NCBI GenBank assembly: GCA_024998565.1
Contig: JACOEM010000005.1
Location: 186,001-250,000 of the forward strand
Direction: 5' to 3'
Origin: Nitrospira sp.
GTDB taxonomy: Bacteria; Nitrospirota; Nitrospiria; Nitrospirales; Nitrospiraceae
DNA: 64,000 nucleotides
Numbering within the stretch: position 1 is the stretch's first letter; each line of letters opens with the position of its first letter. This document shows, one piece after another, positions 37,913-47,099 of this stretch. The position numbers and the translations under genes are program-made. The notes beneath the pieces are model-generated. The model was not told the origin of the DNA. It did no database searches and saw only the letters and a program-made list of their open reading frames with translations.

Positions 37913-38497
37913 TTACCGGCCTGCCTGCCCGGCAGGCAGCAAGCCCAATGCAATGAATCGCTCCCGAATGACCGACAGGATGTGGTGCCGAAGTTCGGTC
38001 CGGTATGGCGCGAGGGAGGGATCACCGAGATACCGGTCCACCGTGCGAGGCAGCTTCTTCCACCAGGTACGGGCCGCCTCCCGCGCCTGCTGAGCTCCGG
38101 TCTCCCCGCCCGCCAGAATCACCCTCAATTCCTTCTCGAAGAATCCGACATGCACCTGTTCGTCTTCGAGGATGTCCGCCAGGTCCGGCCGCACCGTCGC
38201 GAGGAGCGTCGCGAATTCCAGTCCGAGCGCCTCATACCCGAACAACAATACCGCCAGCATTTCCCACTGCGACGGCACAGTCGGCAGAGTCGGTGCCCGC
38301 TGCGAAGTGGTACCCAGCATCCCTTCGAATTGCCGCAGGTGATCCTGCTCGTCGGTCTCGTGGCGCTGGAGAAACGTCTGGACGTGGCGTGGAAGATTCT
38401 GCGTCTGAGCAGCCCGCACCGCCCAGAGCGCCATGGCTTCGGCGCGCAAAAACCGTTCGAGCAAGGCTCTTTCACAGGTCTGAGGCAGAACCATCAT
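37913..38497 (-). CDS. Ferritin-like four-helix protein
   Basis: 194 residues from ATG 38497; GTG 38515 is possible but overlaps the upstream gene. Glu/His ligand patterns of a carboxylate-bridged di-iron four-helix bundle are visible: RFLRAEAMA, QRHETDEQDHLRQFEG and ILEDEQVHVGFFEKEL. The C-terminal 50 residues are basic. Probable oxygen- or iron-handling protein; the specific activity is not evident. Co-directional with and just downstream of the 66-residue gene. Confidence 0.72.
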   Translation of the reverse strand: MMVLPQTCERALLERFLRAEAMALWAVRAAQTQNLPRHVQTFLQRHETDEQDHLRQFEGMLGTTSQRAPTLPTVPSQWEMLAVLLFGYEALGLEFATLLATVRPDLADILEDEQVHVGFFEKELRVILAGGETGAQQAREAARTWWKKLPRTVDRYLGDPSLAPYRTELRHHILSVIRERFIALGLLPAGQAGR

Positions 38498-38504
38498 CGC
38501 ACTA

Positions 38505-38705
38505 TCAATCCTCACTCGGCGGGACGATCGGACCGGCCCACTCGCCCTTCGTCAGTCCGACTTCCTGCGAGGCCCCATCGGGCCATTGGAAATACCCCAC
38601 CGCATCGACATAGAGGATCAGCGGGTCCATGTCCTCTCCCAGCCCGCGCCACCAATACCACCCGGCCTTGGCCGGTTTGTCGCTTGTCCATACTAAGCTC
38701 GTCAT
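38505..38705 (-). CDS. Small Trp-rich hypothetical protein
   Basis: 66 residues starting MTSLVWTSDKPAKAGWYWWR at ATG 38705 with GGGAGG upstream. Rich in aromatic residues (GWYWWRG, YFQWPDG). The pattern (W, then PxxxGWYWWR) is seen in small phage or host proteins of unknown function that bind no obvious ligand. Its stop lies 8 bp before the ferritin-like start, so the two are probably co-transcribed. Confidence 0.65.
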   Translation of the reverse strand: MTSLVWTSDKPAKAGWYWWRGLGEDMDPLILYVDAVGYFQWPDGASQEVGLTKGEWAGPIVPPSED

Positions 38706-38841
38706 GATCCTCCCGTGCATCCTATTTCGTCGAAGATAAGAGCGTATGCCAGTGGCTTATCCCCTATGGCCGGACGAACAATACGCTCACTGCTCCGGCG
38801 ATAGGCGATTCGCTCCGGCCCCTATCCCAATCACTATAGGC

Positions 38842-38875
38842 CATGTGCTATAGGCTATAGCCTCTTCAGGAGACG
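38842..38875. repeat. CTATAGG-rich short palindromes before hrpB
   Basis: The stretch reads CTATAGG-CCATGTG-CTATAGGCTATAGCC, containing the palindrome GGCTATAGCC and three TATAG units. It lies directly upstream of hrpB and divergent from the small Trp-rich gene; a promoter or operator role is possible. Confidence 0.35.
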
Positions 38876-38884
38876 CACCCTACC

Positions 38885-41383
38885 ATGGTCCAATTACCAA
38901 TAGAAGAGGCGATCCCGGCGCTGCGCCAAACCCTGGCAACCGGACGCGCGGCCTTGCTGACGGCGCAACCGGGCGCAGGAAAAACCACACGTGTCCCGCT
39001 GGCCCTGCTGCATGAACCCTGGTTGGCCGGACAGAAACTGGTGCTGCTCGAACCCCGGCGATTGGCCGCCCGCGCGGCCGCAACTTACATGGCTGCCATG
39101 CTGGGTGAGCCCGTCGGCAAAACGGTCGGGTACCGCATCCGCCACGACACCAGGGTCGGGCAGGATACGCGGATCGAAGTCGTCACCGAAGGGATTCTCA
39201 CCAGGCTGCTGCAGCACGACCCGTCACTCGCCGGATACGGCCTCGTCATCTTCGACGAGTTTCACGAACGCAGCCTGCAGGCTGATCTTGGCGTGGCCTT
39301 CGCCAGGGAATCACAACGTCTGTTCCGGCCGGACCTGCGTCTGCTTGTCATGTCGGCGACGCTCGACTGCGCAGCAGTCACGCGCCTCCTGCATGATGCC
39401 GCCACCATTTCCTGCGAGGGTCGCCTCTTCCCGGTCACCACGCAGTATCTCGACCGGCCGATTGAAGGGCATCTGGAACCGGCAGTGGTCCGGAGCATTC
39501 GCCAGGCATTGGCTCGTGACGAGGGCAGTCTGTTGGTGTTTCTTCCCGGCATGGCCGAGATCCGGCGCGTCGAGCGGCAACTTGTCGAGGCCTCCCTCGG
39601 CCCGGATATGCTCATCGCCCCGATGCATGGTGAACTCCCGCAGAGTGAACAGGAACAGGCGATTCTCCCCGCGCCGACAGGGCGACGGAAAATCGTCCTC
39701 GCGACCTCGATCGCAGAAACCAGTTTGACCATCGAGGGTGTGCGGGTCGTCATCGATGCAGGTCTGATGCGGGTTCCGCGCTTCGATCCCCGCTCGGGCC
39801 TCACCAGGCTCGATACCATTCGTGTGACCCAGGACGCAGCCGATCAACGACGCGGTCGCGCGGGCCGATTGGAACCGGGCACCTGTTATCGCCTCTGGAC
39901 GACGGCGGAGCAGCAAGCGCTCCTCCCTCGCCGCCCTCCGGAAATCCTGGAGGCGGACCTGGCCCCCCTGGCGCTGGATCTCGCGGAATGGGGTGTGATT
40001 GAAACAAGCGAACTGTCCTGGCTCGACCCGCCGCCGGCAGGGGCGTTGGCCCAGGCCCGTGAACTTCTGCGAGAGCTCGGAGCGCTCGATGCGCGAGGAG
40101 CCCTGACCGCACACGGCCGCCGGCTGGCCCACGTCACTGTTCATCCAAGACTGGCCCACATGATGGTGACCGCCGTGCCGATCGGCCTGGGAACTCACGC
40201 CTGCGACCTGGCGGCGCTGCTGAGCGAACGTGACATTCTGCAAGGGGGACCGGGTTGGCGAAATGCCGACCTGCGCATCCGAGTTGAAGCCTTGCACGGC
40301 GCCAGAGACCATCTTGCCGGTGCAACGATCAATCGTGCCGGTTGCGAACGGGTGCGGCGGGCATCGGAGCAGTGGCGGCGACAGCTCCAACTTGGCGGCT
40401 CATCCGGCGATGGTACCGAACACACCGGCACACTACTCGCTCTCGCCTATCCCGACCGCATTGCGCAACGGATCGCAGGCAGCGAGGGTCGCTATCGTTT
40501 GGCCAACGGACGAGGCGCGGCATTCCACACCGTACAAGGTCTCTCTCAAGAAGAGTATCTGGTGGTGGCACAACTCGACGGCACCGGTGACTGGGCGCGT
40601 ATTCTCCTAGCCTCGCCGGTTGGATTGCCGGATCTACGGCACCATTGCGCCGGGCAGATCAACACCGTCGATGTCCTGGAGTGGGACGACCGGTTGGAAT
40701 CCGTCCGCGCCAGACGGCAGCGCCGGTTGGGGCAACTCATCCTCGATGATCGGGCCACCCACGACCCGGACCCGACTCAAGTCACCGCCGCCTTACTGTT
40801 CGGCATCCGTCGGGCGGGGATCACCTGTCTGCCCTGGACCAAAGATCTGCAACAGTGGCGCGCACGCGTCGGGTTTCTCCATCGCATCGACTCCACTTGG
40901 CCGGACCTGTCAGACGACGCGCTCACAAACAACCTCGACGCGTGGCTGGGGCCATTTGTCAGCGGCCTCACAAGCCTCGCGCAGGTTCGTCGCATCGATC
41001 TCCAACCGCCGCTCGAAAGCCTCCTCACATGGCAGCAGCGGCAGGAGCTTCCCAGGCTCGTGCCCACACACCTCACCGTGCCGAGTGGTTCCCATGTGAA
41101 GCTGGATTACGATCAGAACGAGACGCCAGTGCTGGCCGTGCGACTCCAGGAGATGTTCGGCTGTCAGGAGACACCGCGCATCGCGGGTGGAAGGGTGCCG
41201 GTGATGGTGCATCTGCTCTCCCCGGCGGGACGGCCTGTGCAGGTCACGAAAGACCTGGCCAGTTTTTGGCGCTCGGCGTATCAAGAGGTGAAGAAAGAAT
41301 TGCGAGGCCGCTACCCACGCCACCACTGGCCGGATGATCCACTCACCGCACCACCGACGAACCGCACGAAACGCCGTACCTAG
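38885..41383 (+). CDS. hrpB: ATP-dependent RNA helicase HrpB
   Basis: 832 residues. DExH-box helicase: motif I AQPGAGKTTRVPLALL, motif II FDEFHERSLQADL (DEFH rather than DEAH), motif III MSATLD, motif V TSIAETSLTIEGV, motif VI DQRRGRAGRLEPG. An HA2 region and the HrpB-specific C-terminal domain follow, with HVKLDYDQNETPVLAVRLQE and RYPRHHWPDDPL. Role in bacteria is poorly defined. Start ATG 38885 lies after a GAGACGC stretch. Confidence 0.95.
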   Translation: MVQLPIEEAIPALRQTLATGRAALLTAQPGAGKTTRVPLALLHEPWLAGQKLVLLEPRRLAARAAATYMAAMLGEPVGKTVGYRIRHDTRVGQDTRIEVVTEGILTRLLQHDPSLAGYGLVIFDEFHERSLQADLGVAFARESQRLFRPDLRLLVMSATLDCAAVTRLLHDAATISCEGRLFPVTTQYLDRPIEGHLEPAVVRSIRQALARDEGSLLVFLPGMAEIRRVERQLVEASLGPDMLIAPMHGELPQSEQEQAILPAPTGRRKIVLATSIAETSLTIEGVRVVIDAGLMRVPRFDPRSGLTRLDTIRVTQDAADQRRGRAGRLEPGTCYRLWTTAEQQALLPRRPPEILEADLAPLALDLAEWGVIETSELSWLDPPPAGALAQARELLRELGALDARGALTAHGRRLAHVTVHPRLAHMMVTAVPIGLGTHACDLAALLSERDILQGGPGWRNADLRIRVEALHGARDHLAGATINRAGCERVRRASEQWRRQLQLGGSSGDGTEHTGTLLALAYPDRIAQRIAGSEGRYRLANGRGAAFHTVQGLSQEEYLVVAQLDGTGDWARILLASPVGLPDLRHHCAGQINTVDVLEWDDRLESVRARRQRRLGQLILDDRATHDPDPTQVTAALLFGIRRAGITCLPWTKDLQQWRARVGFLHRIDSTWPDLSDDALTNNLDAWLGPFVSGLTSLAQVRRIDLQPPLESLLTWQQRQELPRLVPTHLTVPSGSHVKLDYDQNETPVLAVRLQEMFGCQETPRIAGGRVPVMVHLLSPAGRPVQVTKDLASFWRSAYQEVKKELRGRYPRHHWPDDPLTAPPTNRTKRRT

Positions 41384-41478
41384 GACTTGCCCGACCGTGC
41401 ACCTTCGGCCGGCGCTTGCTAATCTTCCACAATTGCAGCATTCTACGCGCAACCTGTTCCTTGCTTGCGACCCACGAG

Positions 41479-42033
41479 ATGCCGATGGACCATTTCGCGA
41501 TCATCACCGCCTTCGGACAAGACCGCCCCGGTATCGTCGCCTTGATGGCCGATAGCCTCTACCAGCTCGGCTGTAATATCGAAGACACCTGCATGACCCG
41601 GCTACGCGGCGAGTTCACCATGATGCTCATGGTGCGCCTGCCGGAAGGCATCGCCGCCGAAGATCTTGGCCAACGCCTGACGCCCTATACGACGCCACTG
41701 GACCTTGCCGTCTTATGCAGAGCGATGCCGGACCAGGCAGCCACCAGACAGACAGCCCTGGAAACCCCGACGTTCATGTTGTCGGTTTACGGGGCCGACC
41801 ATCCGGGCATCGTGGCGCAAGTGGCCCGCACCGTCGCCCAGCACCAAGGCAACATTACCGACATGAATACCCGCGTGGTCGGATCGGGAGAGCGTCCCAT
41901 CTATGTCATGGTCCTGGAGGTTCAATTGCAGGAAGCCGGGCAAGCCGACCAGCTCAGACAGGCCCTGGAACAATTGAAGCCGCTGCTGGGCGTCGATCTG
42001 ACGTTCCGACCGCTTGAAAGTGTCACCTTCTGA
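41479..42033 (+). CDS. ACT-domain regulatory protein (GcvR type)
   Basis: 184 residues with two tandem ACT domains, first HFAIITAFGQDRPGIVALMA and second FMLSVYGADHPGIVAQVART, the layout of the glycine-cleavage transcriptional repressor GcvR. ATG 41479 or 41485; the longer frame from 41416 adds an unlikely N-terminus. It is two bases upstream of def, so they are probably co-transcribed. Ligand and target here are unproven. Confidence 0.82.
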   Translation: MPMDHFAIITAFGQDRPGIVALMADSLYQLGCNIEDTCMTRLRGEFTMMLMVRLPEGIAAEDLGQRLTPYTTPLDLAVLCRAMPDQAATRQTALETPTFMLSVYGADHPGIVAQVARTVAQHQGNITDMNTRVVGSGERPIYVMVLEVQLQEAGQADQLRQALEQLKPLLGVDLTFRPLESVTF

Positions 42034-42035
42034 TC

Positions 42036-42527
42036 GTGGCTATCCGTCCGATTCTGCAGTATCCCCACCAGGCACTCAAATCCGCGAACGCCCCCGTCGT
42101 CCCCTCCGATCCCGCCGTGCAAGCGGTGGTTCAAGATATGCTGGATACGCTCGCCGCGTCACCCGGTGTCGCACTGGCAGCGCCCCAGATCGGACAGGCG
42201 GTGCAGGTGATCGTCGTCGATGTGTCGCGTAAGAAAGGCGAGCGGGGCCATGGATTGGTCGTGCTGTTGAACCCGGTCATTCTCTCGCTGGAAGGAAAAA
42301 AGACCGTGCGGGAAGGCTGCCTGAGCGTGCCGGACTATACGGGGAATGTGCTGCGCTACGAAGAGGCGCTGGTGGAGGGGGTGACGCCGGACGGACGGGT
42401 CGTCACGGTGAGTGCGTCAGGATTCGAAGCGCTCGCCTTTCAGCATGAAGTGGACCATCTGAACGGCCTGCTCTTCCTCGACCGCATCCAGTCGCTCAGC
42501 ACCGATCTCTTCAGACGAAAAAAATAA
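42036..42527 (+). CDS. def: Peptide deformylase
   Basis: Removes the formyl group from nascent proteins. 163 residues. The three PDF motifs are present: GVALAAPQIGQ (motif 1), REGCLSVPDY (motif 2, metal Cys) and FQHEVDHLNG (motif 3, HExxH). Start is GTG 42036, two bases after the preceding stop. Confidence 0.95.
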   Translation: MAIRPILQYPHQALKSANAPVVPSDPAVQAVVQDMLDTLAASPGVALAAPQIGQAVQVIVVDVSRKKGERGHGLVVLLNPVILSLEGKKTVREGCLSVPDYTGNVLRYEEALVEGVTPDGRVVTVSASGFEALAFQHEVDHLNGLLFLDRIQSLSTDLFRRKK

Positions 42528-42544
42528 CGTCCGACACCGACGAA

Positions 42545-43012
42545 TTATTTTCTCGGCCGCCATCCCTTGAGACGTGCCGCAATGGCTTCATGTTGTTCGG
42601 CGGTGAGCATCGCGGCCAATGCGTCACGGCGGAGTCTGGCACGGCTGCTGTCCTGACGACTCGCGAGGGAATACCAGAAGAACGCCTCCAGCACATCTTG
42701 CGTCACCCCCTGCCCCTGCTCATACAACATGCCCATGTCCCGTTGCGCCAAGACGTGGCCCTGGTCGGCCGCCAGCTGCAGCCACCGCACCGCCTCGGCC
42801 TCATCGGTTTCCCCGAGACTGCCCGTGAGCAAGGCCTGCCCCAACATCCATTGCGCGTTCGCATCGCCCTGGCCGGCGAGCGCCTGCAGCTGATGCTGGG
42901 AGGACGGGTCGGCCAAGGCCGACGATACCGGACAGGACAACAGCACCATCATCGCCGCCGACAGCCATCGCCATCCGAAATGATTCGTGACCGGCACTCT
43001 CCGTCCGCTCAA
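42545..43012 (-). CDS. Exported Sel1-repeat protein
   Basis: 155 residues. Signal peptide or anchor at about residues 14-35 (WLSAAMMVLLSCPVSSALAD). Sel1-type repeats follow: GDANAQWMLGQALLTGSLGE, EAVRWLQLAADQGHVLAQRD and QDVLEAFFWYSLAS. Start is TTG 43012 or GTG 42997. Probably a periplasmic adaptor; no specific role visible. It ends convergently with def, 17 bp apart. Confidence 0.72.
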   Translation of the reverse strand: MSGRRVPVTNHFGWRWLSAAMMVLLSCPVSSALADPSSQHQLQALAGQGDANAQWMLGQALLTGSLGETDEAEAVRWLQLAADQGHVLAQRDMGMLYEQGQGVTQDVLEAFFWYSLASRQDSSRARLRRDALAAMLTAEQHEAIAARLKGWRPRK

Positions 43013-43037
43013 GCCCGTCTCCCGTCTGCGAGTCTAT

Positions 43038-44288
43038 TCAATGGTCGGCCAACAACGCCTCGGCGGCTTTTCGCCCGGACAGCAGCGCCCCATCCAACGT
43101 CCCGGTCTCGCAATAGTCACCGCATTGATACAACCCCGGTCTCACGCGCGGCGACGCGTTCGACGCCTGCGCCGTGAGCCCCTCAATCGGCGGCAGCGCT
43201 CTCTTGATGTGATCGGTCCGCAAATGTCGCCAGGCACTCACCTCCTCACCGAACCACTCGCGCAACTGTCGGCGCACTGCCTGTTGGAGATCATCGCCGG
43301 CGTGCGAAGGCTGCCGAGACAAACTGACCGAAACCAGCGCCCGTCCCGAGGGCGCATAACCGGAGGCGACCTCACTCAAGACACAGGCGGTGCCGACCGG
43401 CCCCTGACCCTCTCCGTTTAGCATCAACCAGGGCCCGCGGACCGGTGGAGCGGGCGCGTCGAAATACAGGCAGATCGCATCGCGTCCGGGCGCAGCGGGC
43501 CAGCTCTCGCCGCGTAACCTGGCAGCGGTGGCATCATCCGTGGCCAGGACCAGCGCATCGGCCGCGAGTCGTTCACCGGACGCCAGCACCACGGCGGCGC
43601 CGCCCAGGTGACTGACCGCGGCGTTCAAGCGGATCGACTCCGTTGGAAGAGTCGCGGCCAGCTGACTCGCAATCGCGCCCATGCCCTGTTGCGGCAGCGC
43701 GATGTCGCCGCGAGAAAACGCCGCCCAGACCCATTCAAACAGCCGGCAGGGCGTGGACAACGTCTCATCCAGAAACACGCCACTCAGAAACGGCTGGAAA
43801 AACCGCTGCTGCATGGCGGGAGAAAACCCATAGGTCTGCAAGACCTCCAGCATGGTGCGCTCGCCTCCGCCCGCCTGCCCGCAAAGCCGTCGTTGCAATG
43901 CATCCCGGCGGAGCCGGAGCACCTTAAGCTTGTCACTGAACGAGCCGATCGGGCTGGCCATCGTGGAGAAACAATCCTGCGGGCGGCGAAACGGGTCGCT
44001 GATTCGATGAAAACCTCCGGCATATCGCACCATCGCGCCGGGGTAAAACGGTTGGAGTTGCAGCGCCGCATAGTCCAACATCTTCCGGGCTTCTGGATAC
44101 CCGGTCAGAAACACCTGAAACCCTCGATCGAGTTGGAATCCCTCTACCCGATCGGTCCTCACCCGCCCGCCCACGGCATCGGATGCCTCAAGCAGGCTAC
44201 AGGCGAGTCCGGTCTTCGACAGATGTCGCGCACAAGCCAAGCCGGCGACACCGGCTCCGATGATGATGACACGAGGGGTAGAAGACAT
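43038..44288 (-). CDS. FAD-dependent amine oxidase/protoporphyrinogen-oxidase-like protein
   Basis: 416 residues. The dinucleotide-binding motif RVIIIGAGVAGLACARHLSK is followed by LLEASDAVGGRVRTD. The C-terminal FAD motif appears in GLYQCGDYCETGTLDGALLS with the ADH end. This is the flavin amine oxidase/phytoene-desaturase superfamily; the substrate cannot be assigned. ATG 44288 (MSSTPRV) is preferred to 44300. Confidence 0.85.
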   Translation of the reverse strand: MSSTPRVIIIGAGVAGLACARHLSKTGLACSLLEASDAVGGRVRTDRVEGFQLDRGFQVFLTGYPEARKMLDYAALQLQPFYPGAMVRYAGGFHRISDPFRRPQDCFSTMASPIGSFSDKLKVLRLRRDALQRRLCGQAGGGERTMLEVLQTYGFSPAMQQRFFQPFLSGVFLDETLSTPCRLFEWVWAAFSRGDIALPQQGMGAIASQLAATLPTESIRLNAAVSHLGGAAVVLASGERLAADALVLATDDATAARLRGESWPAAPGRDAICLYFDAPAPPVRGPWLMLNGEGQGPVGTACVLSEVASGYAPSGRALVSVSLSRQPSHAGDDLQQAVRRQLREWFGEEVSAWRHLRTDHIKRALPPIEGLTAQASNASPRVRPGLYQCGDYCETGTLDGALLSGRKAAEALLADH

Positions 44289-44353
44289 GACGGGCGGCAT
44301 TCTAAACGCAGGTAGAACCAGACTCCAGTTTCATTAGGACGATTCTCAGCCTG

Positions 44354-44746
44354 TTACACCTTCTTACAGGCGATTTTCAACTCTGCCTCCCCGTCACTCC
44401 CGGCTGTCACCCGCGACCATTCCCTGGTTCCTTTCCCTGACTGCAACGGACGGCCCTTGCCCATCTGTGTCGCATAGTACCTGGTCTGCAGGGGACGGCT
44501 CTTGTGAGCGAGACAATCGATCTGCTTCTTAATACGCACGGAGCGATACGTCCCCTGCGGAATCTGCCGATCCACTTTGAAATCCTTCAGGGTCCAAAGC
44601 GTCACGGTCTTGCCGGTCGGACCGATGGTGGCCACGTCCACGTACCCGTCGTACTTGTGCGTGCCGCCGATCAGAATCCACTCCGCAGATGCCACGCTCC
44701 AAAAGAGCAGCGTTGAGACCATCACCAGCATCACGCATTTCATCAT
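44354..44746 (-). CDS. Exported surface-adhesin E-like protein
   Basis: 130 residues. Signal peptide to about residue 21 (FWSVASAEW). The mature part WILIGGTHKYDGYVDVATIG, TVTLWTLKDF, then CLAHKSRPLQTRYYATQMGKG matches the small surface-adhesin protein E group. Two cysteines (DCLAH, IACKK) could form a disulphide. Function in this organism unknown. Confidence 0.7.
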   Translation of the reverse strand: MMKCVMLVMVSTLLFWSVASAEWILIGGTHKYDGYVDVATIGPTGKTVTLWTLKDFKVDRQIPQGTYRSVRIKKQIDCLAHKSRPLQTRYYATQMGKGRPLQSGKGTREWSRVTAGSDGEAELKIACKKV

Positions 44747-44804
44747 GTTTGCCCCATCACCAGCGTTCCAGGTTCACGTGTCAGAGACTTCGGATCCTCT
44801 TGTG

Positions 44805-45218
44805 CTAATACCCTCGCCCGCTGCTCCCGCCTCGCCCCATGCGATCAAAGGGAAGCGCGTCATACCGCTTCTTCACATCCGGGTGCTGAGCAAGATACCC
44901 TTTGACGGCGGCCTCATCGGCGAATATGTCTTTGCTTCGTTGGCGATAGGTTTCAATCGTGAGATCGTATTTGGCCAGGAGCGGCTCGAGCTTGGCATTG
45001 ATCTCCGCCGTCATTTCCTCCATCCGCTCGGGCGACGGACGCTGCCCCTCTCCATAACGATCCCACCCCTGAAAGTAGCTGGTCATCAGCTCGCCGACCT
45101 CGACCCGCGCGTTCACAAACTTCTCCAACTCCGCCGGCTCGGCAGCCCAGCCGGCTCCGCCGCACAGGACCATCGCCGACAGGATGCCGCTCATCAGACG
45201 CACCGGATTGATCACCAT
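44805..45218 (-). CDS. Small exported protein, GRGY-tail family, paralogue 1
   Basis: 137 residues. Signal peptide ends near GGAGWAAEPAE. The mature part begins AELEKFVNARVEVGELMTSY, then ERMEEMTAEINAKLEPLL, DIFADEAAVKGYLAQHPDVK and a Gly/Ser tail ending SSGRGY. It is a close paralogue of the 47100-47519 protein. Their upstream regions share CTGAGAGGACAYCATG, so ribosome site and start were duplicated together. Function unknown; helical periplasmic protein. Confidence 0.75.
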   Translation of the reverse strand: MVINPVRLMSGILSAMVLCGGAGWAAEPAELEKFVNARVEVGELMTSYFQGWDRYGEGQRPSPERMEEMTAEINAKLEPLLAKYDLTIETYRQRSKDIFADEAAVKGYLAQHPDVKKRYDALPFDRMGRGGSSGRGY

Positions 45219-45415
45219 GGTGTCCTCTCAGAGAGTGGTCCGTCTCTCGCCGCAAAGCCGCATCCATCATACCATCACAGCCATGCGACATACATCCAAC
45301 TGATCACCGCCCCCACATCGATCAGGAGCCATCCGCTTCTCTTTCAGATCTCGTCAGTGTACAGTCCCCCCATGCAACGGCATCCCGACGCGGCCCTCCG
45401 CTTGACCCGACGAGC

Positions 45416-46267
45416 ATGACCGGTAAACCACGATCCACACAACGAGACGCGATCCCTCGGGGCAAGGCTGTTCCCGCCGGCCGAAAGCCGGCGCAGAGCC
45501 AGCCCCGCGCCAATGCAAGCAGCGCGAAACGTGTGACGCTGGATCGCCTGCTCTCCAAACTCGGCATTGCCAGCCGGAGCCAGGCGCAGGAATGGATCAG
45601 GGCCGGACGAGTCCGCATCAATCAACGCCTGGTACGCATGCCGGACACCTGGATCGACTGGCCCGGCGATGCCGTCACACTCGACGATCGACCGATCCAG
45701 CAGCGCCCTCCGCAATTCATTCTCCTCCATAAACCCAAAGGTGTAGTCACGACCCATCAGGACGAGAAGGGTCGAAAGACCATCTTCGATGTACTTCCTC
45801 CTGAGTTGAAAAGCCTGCACGCAGTCGGTCGCTTGGATCAGGCGACGAGTGGTCTCCTCTTGCTCACCAACGACTCGACGCTCTCCAGCTTCCTGACCGA
45901 TCCGAAACAGCAGGTGCCGCGCCTCTATCTCGTCACGGTGCGTGGTGAGGTCTCGGACGAGACAGGCCGGGCCGCGCTCGACGGGGTAGACGATCAGGGC
46001 GAGCGCTTGCACTGCGCCGCCGTCACCATCCAGAAACGCTCAGGCCGGGAATCCCATCTGGCCGTCACGTTGACCGAAGGCAAGAATCGTGAGATCCGGC
46101 GGCTCTTCAAGGCGCTGGGACATGAGGTAACCAGATTGAGGCGGATTCAATACGGCCCCTTCACCCTCGGCGATCTCCAACCGGGCGCCTGGCGAGAACT
46201 CCCGATCGACGCAGCCAGGGCGCAACTCCGGTTGCCGTCATTCAAGCCAGGGCGGACCACTCACTGA
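45416..46267 (+). CDS. Pseudouridine synthase (RsuA/RluB family)
   Basis: 283 residues. A basic N-terminal extension of about 40 residues precedes an S4 RNA-binding domain (LDRLLSKLGIASRSQAQEWI). The catalytic domain has the signature GRLDQATSGLLLLTND with the essential Asp, plus LYLVTVRGEV and EGKNREIRRLFKALGHEV. Closest in style to RluB, which modifies U2605 of 23S rRNA, but RsuA or RluE/F specificity cannot be excluded. Confidence 0.9.
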   Translation: MTGKPRSTQRDAIPRGKAVPAGRKPAQSQPRANASSAKRVTLDRLLSKLGIASRSQAQEWIRAGRVRINQRLVRMPDTWIDWPGDAVTLDDRPIQQRPPQFILLHKPKGVVTTHQDEKGRKTIFDVLPPELKSLHAVGRLDQATSGLLLLTNDSTLSSFLTDPKQQVPRLYLVTVRGEVSDETGRAALDGVDDQGERLHCAAVTIQKRSGRESHLAVTLTEGKNREIRRLFKALGHEVTRLRRIQYGPFTLGDLQPGAWRELPIDAARAQLRLPSFKPGRTTH

Positions 46268-46345
46268 AAAGTGGGCGTCATCGCTGATTCCCTACGCTGT
46301 TTCCCTCAGGCCCGCCGTCTCCCGGCCGGAGCGAGTGAAAGAACT

Positions 46346-46373
46346 TGCCAACCTGCTTGCCTGTGCTATGGTG
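46346..46373 (+). promoter_or_regulatory. Candidate sigma-70 promoter for cupredoxin gene
   Basis: TTGCCA at 46346-46351 and TATGGT at 46368-46373, 16 bases apart, in the 262-bp gap before the cupredoxin gene. The predicted transcript would have a leader of about 150 bases. Confidence 0.4.
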
Positions 46374-46529
46374 AATACAGCAGACGAAATTCCGGAGCGT
46401 GACAGACCGCATCGTCGCAAGAGTTACCCCCAGCTGTAGTCCACCACCAACAAGACTCGCAGCCACCCGATCACAGGGGAATGGTAGATCTGCGATCGCA
46501 GGCGGTCTCAATAGAGGAGCACGAGAGCA

Positions 46530-46979
46530 ATGACCCAACTGACAAAGCGATTGGCAACCGTGGCCACCATGCTGGCGTTCGTCGCGAGCGTCGCCGGACC
46601 GGCGATGACCGCCGCGGCCACCCCGGAAAAGACACCGGTCGAGATCAAGGTTCGAGTCAGTGAAAAGGGGTTCCTGGATGAGAAGGGCCGACCCTACGGG
46701 GCGAAGCGCGCCCTGCAGGTGCCGAAAGATACGATGGTGAAGATCACCTTCGTCTTCGGTGAAGACATGACCAGCCTGGCCGTGGGAGACACGCACCAGA
46801 TCACGATCCGCGCCGAAGACGGCTGGAAGCAGGAGACCGGCTCAGTCTGGGTCATGAACCGGGAATCGAGCGTGAGTTTTCTCGCCGGAGAAAAGAACCG
46901 AACCCAATATCGCGCCTACTGCATCCTCGACTGCATCGGCATGGAGCATCTCACCAACCTGCTGATCCAAGTCGTCTAA
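46530..46979 (+). CDS. Exported cupredoxin-like protein
   Basis: 149 residues. Signal peptide ends near AMTAAATP (about residue 31). The mature domain has a cupredoxin profile: VEIKVRVSEKGF, DTMVKITFVF, VGDTHQITIRAED, and a final strand YCILDCIGMEHLTNLLIQV. The terminal C-x3-C-x4-H is close to, but one residue longer than, the CuA loop (C-x3-C-x3-H). The downstream methionine ligand position is Asn. Another histidine is in GDTHQ. It may bind copper as a carrier or electron-transfer protein. ATG 46530 follows AGGAG. A strong terminator lies downstream. Confidence 0.78.
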   Translation: MTQLTKRLATVATMLAFVASVAGPAMTAAATPEKTPVEIKVRVSEKGFLDEKGRPYGAKRALQVPKDTMVKITFVFGEDMTSLAVGDTHQITIRAEDGWKQETGSVWVMNRESSVSFLAGEKNRTQYRAYCILDCIGMEHLTNLLIQVV

Positions 46980-47023
46980 CGAGACCGGTCGACCAGCCCG
47001 TGCGGCAATCCGCGGGGACATGA

Positions 47024-47065
47024 AAACGCTCGGCGTATGATGTCATACACCGAGCGTTTCTCTTT
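47024..47065. terminator. Strong intrinsic terminator
   Basis: AAACGCTCGGCGTATGA pairs with TCATACACCGAGCGTTT (16 of 17) around a two-base loop, followed by CTCTTT. It ends the cupredoxin transcript and, with AAA on the left arm, can also serve the reverse-strand paralogue gene on the right. Confidence 0.85.
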
Positions 47066-47099
47066 GTGTGCGAGCGGTCAGGCGAGAGTTGCCCGCCTG

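Noticed and set aside
45344-46012. 222-codon reverse frame
   Set aside because: Antisense to the pseudouridine synthase gene; no start signal.
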